Source: Clostridiales bacterium
Lineage (GTDB): Bacteria > Bacillota > Clostridia > Lachnospirales > Cellulosilyticaceae
Assembly: GCA_019418225.1 (NCBI GenBank)
Contig: DYCF01000079.1
Coordinates: 1 to 7,790, forward strand
Direction of reading: 5' to 3'
DNA: 7,790 bases
The notes beneath the pieces were generated by a model, which saw only the letters and a list, made by a program, of their open reading frames with translations, did not search any database and was not told where the DNA came from. A program made the position numbers and the translations under genes. Positions 4,935-7,790 of this stretch are shown here, piece after piece (within the stretch, counting starts at the first letter, position 1; each line of letters starts with the position of its first letter).

Positions 4935-5162
4935 TTAGTTAGTAGCTGTTGATTCAGCTGGAGCTTCTGTTGTTGCTGCATCACTTGTTGTAGCTGCATC
5001 ATCTGTTGTAGCCCCATCTGTTGTAGCACCGTCTGTTGTTGTTGTATCTGTTGCTGCTGGAGATTCTGTTGTTGCATCGCCTGCTGCACTTGAACCGCAA
5101 CCTACTGCTAAAGCACTTAAGCATACACATAAAATAGCAATTAATTTCTTTGTTTGTTTCAC
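4935..5162 (-). CDS. Very small Ala/Thr/Asp-rich lipoprotein (GTG start)
   Basis: This is a 75-residue protein. Residues 1-20 are a signal peptide with lipobox AVGC (VKQTKKLIAI, then CVCLSALAVGC), so Cys21 should be lipidated. The remaining 54 residues are nearly only Ala, Thr, Asp, Ser and Glu, with a TTDGA unit repeated and then degenerating (TTDDA, TTSDA, TTEA). No folded domain is possible by eye; the mature part is acidic and probably disordered. I chose GTG at 5160-5162 because AGGGAG lies 9 nt before it. The upstream in-frame ATG (5214-5216) lies just upstream of the -10 box and would not be transcribed. It has its own strong promoter and terminator, so it is a complete single-gene unit. 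Function is unknown: it might be a surface spacer, a glycosylation target, or the remnant of a longer lipoprotein stalk. Confidence 0.82.
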   Translation of the reverse strand: MKQTKKLIAILCVCLSALAVGCGSSAAGDATTESPAATDTTTTDGATTDGATTDDAATTSDAATTEAPAESTATN

Positions 5163-5204
5163 AATAATCAACTCCCTAAAGTTAATATTCTTAAATCGTT
5201 TATG

Positions 5205-5233
5205 AGTATAGTCCAAAGTTTTTTATTTGTCAA
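5205..5233 (-). promoter_or_regulatory. Promoter of the small lipoprotein gene
   Basis: The minus strand shows a perfect -35 TTGACA (5228-5233) and a -10 TATACT (5205-5210) with a 17-bp spacer, about 43 bp ahead of the GTG start. A second reason to use that start is that any start codon at 5216 would precede the transcript. Confidence 0.85.
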
Positions 5234-5485
5234 ACTTGTATTTATATATTAAAAATTATTTTTATTGTGATTATAATTAATTAAATCAGCTACTTTCGTT
5301 TTTAATTAGCACAAATTTTTATCTATTTTTTTCCAATTTAATTTTTATATGCCTTTTATATAGTTATAATAATCTTTTGTTCTAGGATTTTAGGTATAAT
5401 TCATAATTTTTTAACAACAATTTAACTTTCCTATTCTTGCTTTTTAATTTTAGCTTAACATAAAAAAATTTTCTTCTAATTCTTA
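5234..5485. other. Extremely AT-rich spacer, no gene seen
   Basis: This stretch lies between the phosphodiesterase terminator and the small lipoprotein promoter. It is made of A/T runs and has no ORF with a ribosome binding site on either strand. The part next to 5234 may act as an UP element for the promoter. I see no further structure. Confidence 0.5.
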
Positions 5486-5525
5486 TATAAAAAAAACCTC
5501 GAGAACATCATAATCTCAAGGTTTT
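5486..5525 (-). terminator. Terminator of the phosphodiesterase gene
   Basis: A 12-bp stem (5493-5504 with 5514-5525, one G-U wobble in minus-strand RNA) is followed on the minus strand by an eight-T run. It begins 14 bp after the stop codon of the large lipoprotein gene. Confidence 0.88.
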
Positions 5526-5538
5526 CAATATATATTAT

Positions 5539-7518
5539 TTACTTTGTACTACTTAAATCATAAACATATTCTGTTAGGTTTGTTCCCACTTCACTACCCA
5601 CTGTAATTGCTGGATAATTTTCTAAGAGAGTAGCTGCTTTACTATTAGATACAAATGTTACTTTTGTTCCTTCAGCTAAAGTTTTTAACTTCCAGTTATT
5701 ATCTGCCACTGGTGTAAATGTTCCCTGATTTGCAATATAATCTGCAACAATTTGTCTATTCTCATCTACCGATGTGTAAATTAATTCTTCACCTGTTGGG
5801 AAGATTGGGAAGTTCCCACCACCACCAGCTCTGTAGTTATTTGATACCACTAAGAATTCTTGTGTTTCATTAATTGGTTGACCTTGGAATTGTAAGTTTA
5901 CAATTCTTTCAGATGCTTCATTAGCTATATTACCATCTGCATCATATTTTGCTGGCTTTGTAATATCTACTTCATATGTTACCCCATCAATTGTATCAAA
6001 GTTGAATGAAGGGAAATCATTACTTAATAATGTTTGTCCTTCTTTACCTTCTTCTATTTGATTAAACATACCTGCTGTCATCTCTAACCATTCTTTAATA
6101 TCTTTTCCTGTTAATTTTAAGATACTTAATGTATTTGGATATTTATATAAGTTAGATACATCCTTAATTGCAATACTTCCTGCTTCAATATCTACATAAT
6201 CTGCTGGATTTGTTTCTCCTTTTGAAAGACCTGCTTTAAATGGTGCTGCGGCAGATAAGATTGGTAATTCTTTATATGCTGCAAGTTCCGGTGCTGTTTT
6301 TACTAATTCAGTTACATAAGCGATTTGTGCATCTGATACTACTTGAACTGAAGCATCATCTCCTACTAATGAGAAGAAACTTGTAAGTGGTGTTGTGATT
6401 TCTCCAACTGGTGCACTTACATATTCAATAACTTGCTCATGGTAAGGTTGTAATAATTCTTCAATTTCTGGATCGTTTTCTACACCTTCCGCACTTACAT
6501 TTTCTGCTTTTCCATCTACTATCGTAAATTTACCATTTTCGTCTTTTGTAAGTTTAAGTGACACAACGCCAAGTCCTTCGCCATATTTTGCTGGTTGCAC
6601 TGTTAATGTCCCATTAATTGTCCCTTTTTCTACATCTACATCCTCAAATGCACCTTCATAACTTTGACTTGGGAATACTTCATGTGAATGTCCACCAACT
6701 ACAACATCTAATCCTTCGATTTTTGTTAATGCTGCTGCCACATTTTCTGCACCTTCAACATAATTTTCATCACCGTATCCTGTATGAGCTAAGGCAACAA
6801 CAATATCTGCACCTTCTTCTCTAAGTTTTGCTACATATGTTTCTGTTGCTTCTTTCATATCTTGTACTGTTACTTTACCTTCTAAGTGAAGTTTATCCCA
6901 GTTTAAGATTTGTTCTGGTACAACATTAAGTACCCCTACCTTAATATCACTTTCATTTCCATCTGCATCTACCACTTTTTTATCTAAAATGATATACGGA
7001 TTAAATTCATGTTCATTTGTAGCTGCATTAAATACATTTGTATTGATTACTGGGATTGTTGTATCCTCAATAATTTGATGTAAATAATCTAATCCATAGT
7101 TAAACTCATGATTTCCAAGTCCTAAAGCATCATATCCCATTGCTTCAAATGCTTCATAAATTGGATGAGTTGTTCCCGCTTCTACTGCATCAACTTTATT
7201 AAAGTAGTCTCCTAACGGATTTCCTTGAAGGAGATCTCCATTATCAAGTAAAACTAAATCATCTACTTCTGGTGTTTCTGCTTGGTAACCTTTAATTAAA
7301 GTTGCAAGCTTAACCATTCCATATTTATCAGAATCTGATGTTGTGTAGTAGTCATAGTTCATTAAATAATTATGTACGTCTGTTGTTGCTAAAATTTTAA
7401 GTTCCATTGTCCCTTCAGATGTCGCTACACTTGAAGTTTCTGTACCTGTTTTGCTACCACAACCTACTAAAGCAACACTTAATAATGTCATACAAGCTAA
7501 AAAATGTCTAAATTTCAT
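5539..7518 (-). CDS. Lipoprotein 2',3'-cyclic-nucleotide phosphodiesterase / 5'-nucleotidase family enzyme
   Basis: This 659-residue protein has a lipoprotein signal ending in LVGC (Cys20), so it acts on the outer face of the membrane. Residues 38-290 are a calcineurin-like metallophosphoesterase. Metal-site motifs are TTDVHNYL (45-52; Asp47, His49), NGDLLQGN (93-100; Asp95), GLGNHEFN (133-140; Asn136, His137), ALAHTG (242-247; His245) and GGHSHE (275-280; His277, His279). Residues about 370-600 are the 5'-nucleotidase C-terminal domain, with the substrate loop NNYRAGGGGNFP (560-571). The LMNYDYY segment (52-58) after the first metal motif is typical of CpdB-type 2',3'-cyclic phosphodiesterase/3'-nucleotidases rather than UshA, so release of nucleosides and phosphate from extracellular nucleotides is the likely role. 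There is no LPxTG anchor. The start has GGAG 8 nt upstream. It has its own promoter and terminator. Exact substrate is inferred. Confidence 0.92.
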   Translation of the reverse strand: MKFRHFLACMTLLSVALVGCGSKTGTETSSVATSEGTMELKILATTDVHNYLMNYDYYTTSDSDKYGMVKLATLIKGYQAETPEVDDLVLLDNGDLLQGNPLGDYFNKVDAVEAGTTHPIYEAFEAMGYDALGLGNHEFNYGLDYLHQIIEDTTIPVINTNVFNAATNEHEFNPYIILDKKVVDADGNESDIKVGVLNVVPEQILNWDKLHLEGKVTVQDMKEATETYVAKLREEGADIVVALAHTGYGDENYVEGAENVAAALTKIEGLDVVVGGHSHEVFPSQSYEGAFEDVDVEKGTINGTLTVQPAKYGEGLGVVSLKLTKDENGKFTIVDGKAENVSAEGVENDPEIEELLQPYHEQVIEYVSAPVGEITTPLTSFFSLVGDDASVQVVSDAQIAYVTELVKTAPELAAYKELPILSAAAPFKAGLSKGETNPADYVDIEAGSIAIKDVSNLYKYPNTLSILKLTGKDIKEWLEMTAGMFNQIEEGKEGQTLLSNDFPSFNFDTIDGVTYEVDITKPAKYDADGNIANEASERIVNLQFQGQPINETQEFLVVSNNYRAGGGGNFPIFPTGEELIYTSVDENRQIVADYIANQGTFTPVADNNWKLKTLAEGTKVTFVSNSKAATLLENYPAITVGSEVGTNLTEYVYDLSSTK

Positions 7519-7553
7519 ATTTGTCTCTCCTCTGGAAATCTATATTAGTTGAG

Positions 7554-7582
7554 ATTATATCATCATACTTGTCATAAGGCAA
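7554..7582 (-). promoter_or_regulatory. Promoter of the phosphodiesterase gene
   Basis: On the minus strand a -35 TTGCCT (7577-7582) and a perfect -10 TATAAT (7554-7559) are 17 bp apart. The bases TGA directly before the -10 make it an extended -10 promoter. The start codon is about 36 bp downstream. No Pho-box-like repeat or clear operator is visible. Confidence 0.78.
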
Positions 7583-7597
7583 GTTGTTTTTTTCATG

Positions 7598-7635
7598 AAT
7601 TTAAATAAATTCAATTTAAGTAAATTTAAATAAAT
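7598..7635. repeat. Three copies of an AT-only 13-mer
   Basis: AATTTAAATAAAT occurs at 7598-7610 and 7623-7635, and with one change (AATTTAAGTAAAT) at 7613-7625. The copies lie just behind the -35 of the phosphodiesterase promoter, where they could serve as an UP element or regulator site. In DNA this AT-rich, chance or slippage is also likely. Confidence 0.35.
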
Positions 7636-7711
7636 AATTCCTTTCATATCAGACAGTGCTATTAAAATCATTTTTATTCTCTTCACTAATCGGCTTATTA
7701 AATTGCTATAA

Positions 7712-7739
7712 CAAAAAAGACATCCTATCGGATGCCTTT
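7712..7739 (-). terminator. Terminator of a gene entering from the right
   Basis: A 10-bp stem (7716-7725 with 7730-7739) surrounds a 4-base loop. One A-C mismatch on the plus strand becomes a G-U wobble in minus-strand RNA, and the minus strand continues with TTTTTTG. It therefore ends a leftward transcript whose gene must stop within 7740-7790 or beyond the window; no coding sequence can be assigned in the last 50 bases. Confidence 0.8.
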
Positions 7740-7790
7740 ACTCGTTCTTATACTCTGAAAAACAAATACTACAATGTATAATTCAACCTA

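Noticed and set aside
4935..5100. TTDGA-coding repeats as a CRISPR or tandem DNA repeat array
   Set aside because: The units are short in-frame codon repeats inside a coding gene, without spacers of regular size.
6618..6824. Plus-strand His/Leu-rich open frame
   Set aside because: It lies antisense inside the phosphodiesterase gene; the His/Leu bias comes from the codons of the real frame on the other strand.

Overview
The window looks like chromosomal DNA of a low-GC, Gram-positive member of the Clostridia (Firmicutes). The evidence is very AT-rich spacers, strong GGAG-type ribosome binding sites, consensus sigma-A promoters (TTGACA / TATAAT, 16-17 bp apart), several LxGC-type lipoproteins, and Clostridia-style stable-RNA genes without encoded CCA. 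Genus is not determinable with confidence. Every gene I can support reads on the minus strand, so transcription runs right to left.

Left end (1-340): the promoter and boxA-containing leader of a ribosomal RNA operon; its 16S gene should start just beyond base 1. Behind this promoter is a cluster of five DnaA-box-like 9-mers. 339-2067: a YczE/YitT-type membrane protein and a lipoprotein with a Ser/Thr/Glu-rich stalk, separated by a spacer with a large inverted repeat and a possible 24-codon ORF. 2185-2707: a free-standing stable-RNA operon with its own promoter, 5S rRNA, tRNA-His, tRNA-Gln, tRNA-Ser and terminator; no 16S or 23S lies next to it. 3008-3188: a monocistronic tRNA-Gly(GCC) with promoter and terminator. 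3267-4709: a GH73-type glucosaminidase without a signal peptide, followed 33 bp later by a GNAT acetyltransferase, probably one transcript. 4849-5233: a complete small transcription unit for a 75-residue lipoprotein whose mature part is almost only Ala/Thr/Asp. 5486-7582: a 659-residue lipoprotein of the 2',3'-cyclic phosphodiesterase / 5'-nucleotidase family with promoter and terminator. At 7712-7739 a minus-strand terminator implies another gene ending just to its right or beyond the window edge.

The protein genes do not form one pathway. A loose theme is the cell surface: three lipoproteins, a peptidoglycan hydrolase-like protein and an integral membrane protein, interspersed with translation RNAs. 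I see no CRISPR array, transposase, phage module, toxin-antitoxin pair or defence system. The points most worth a second look are the DnaA-box cluster behind the rRNA promoter, the detached 5S-tRNA operon, the leaderless glucosaminidase and the tiny low-complexity lipoprotein.
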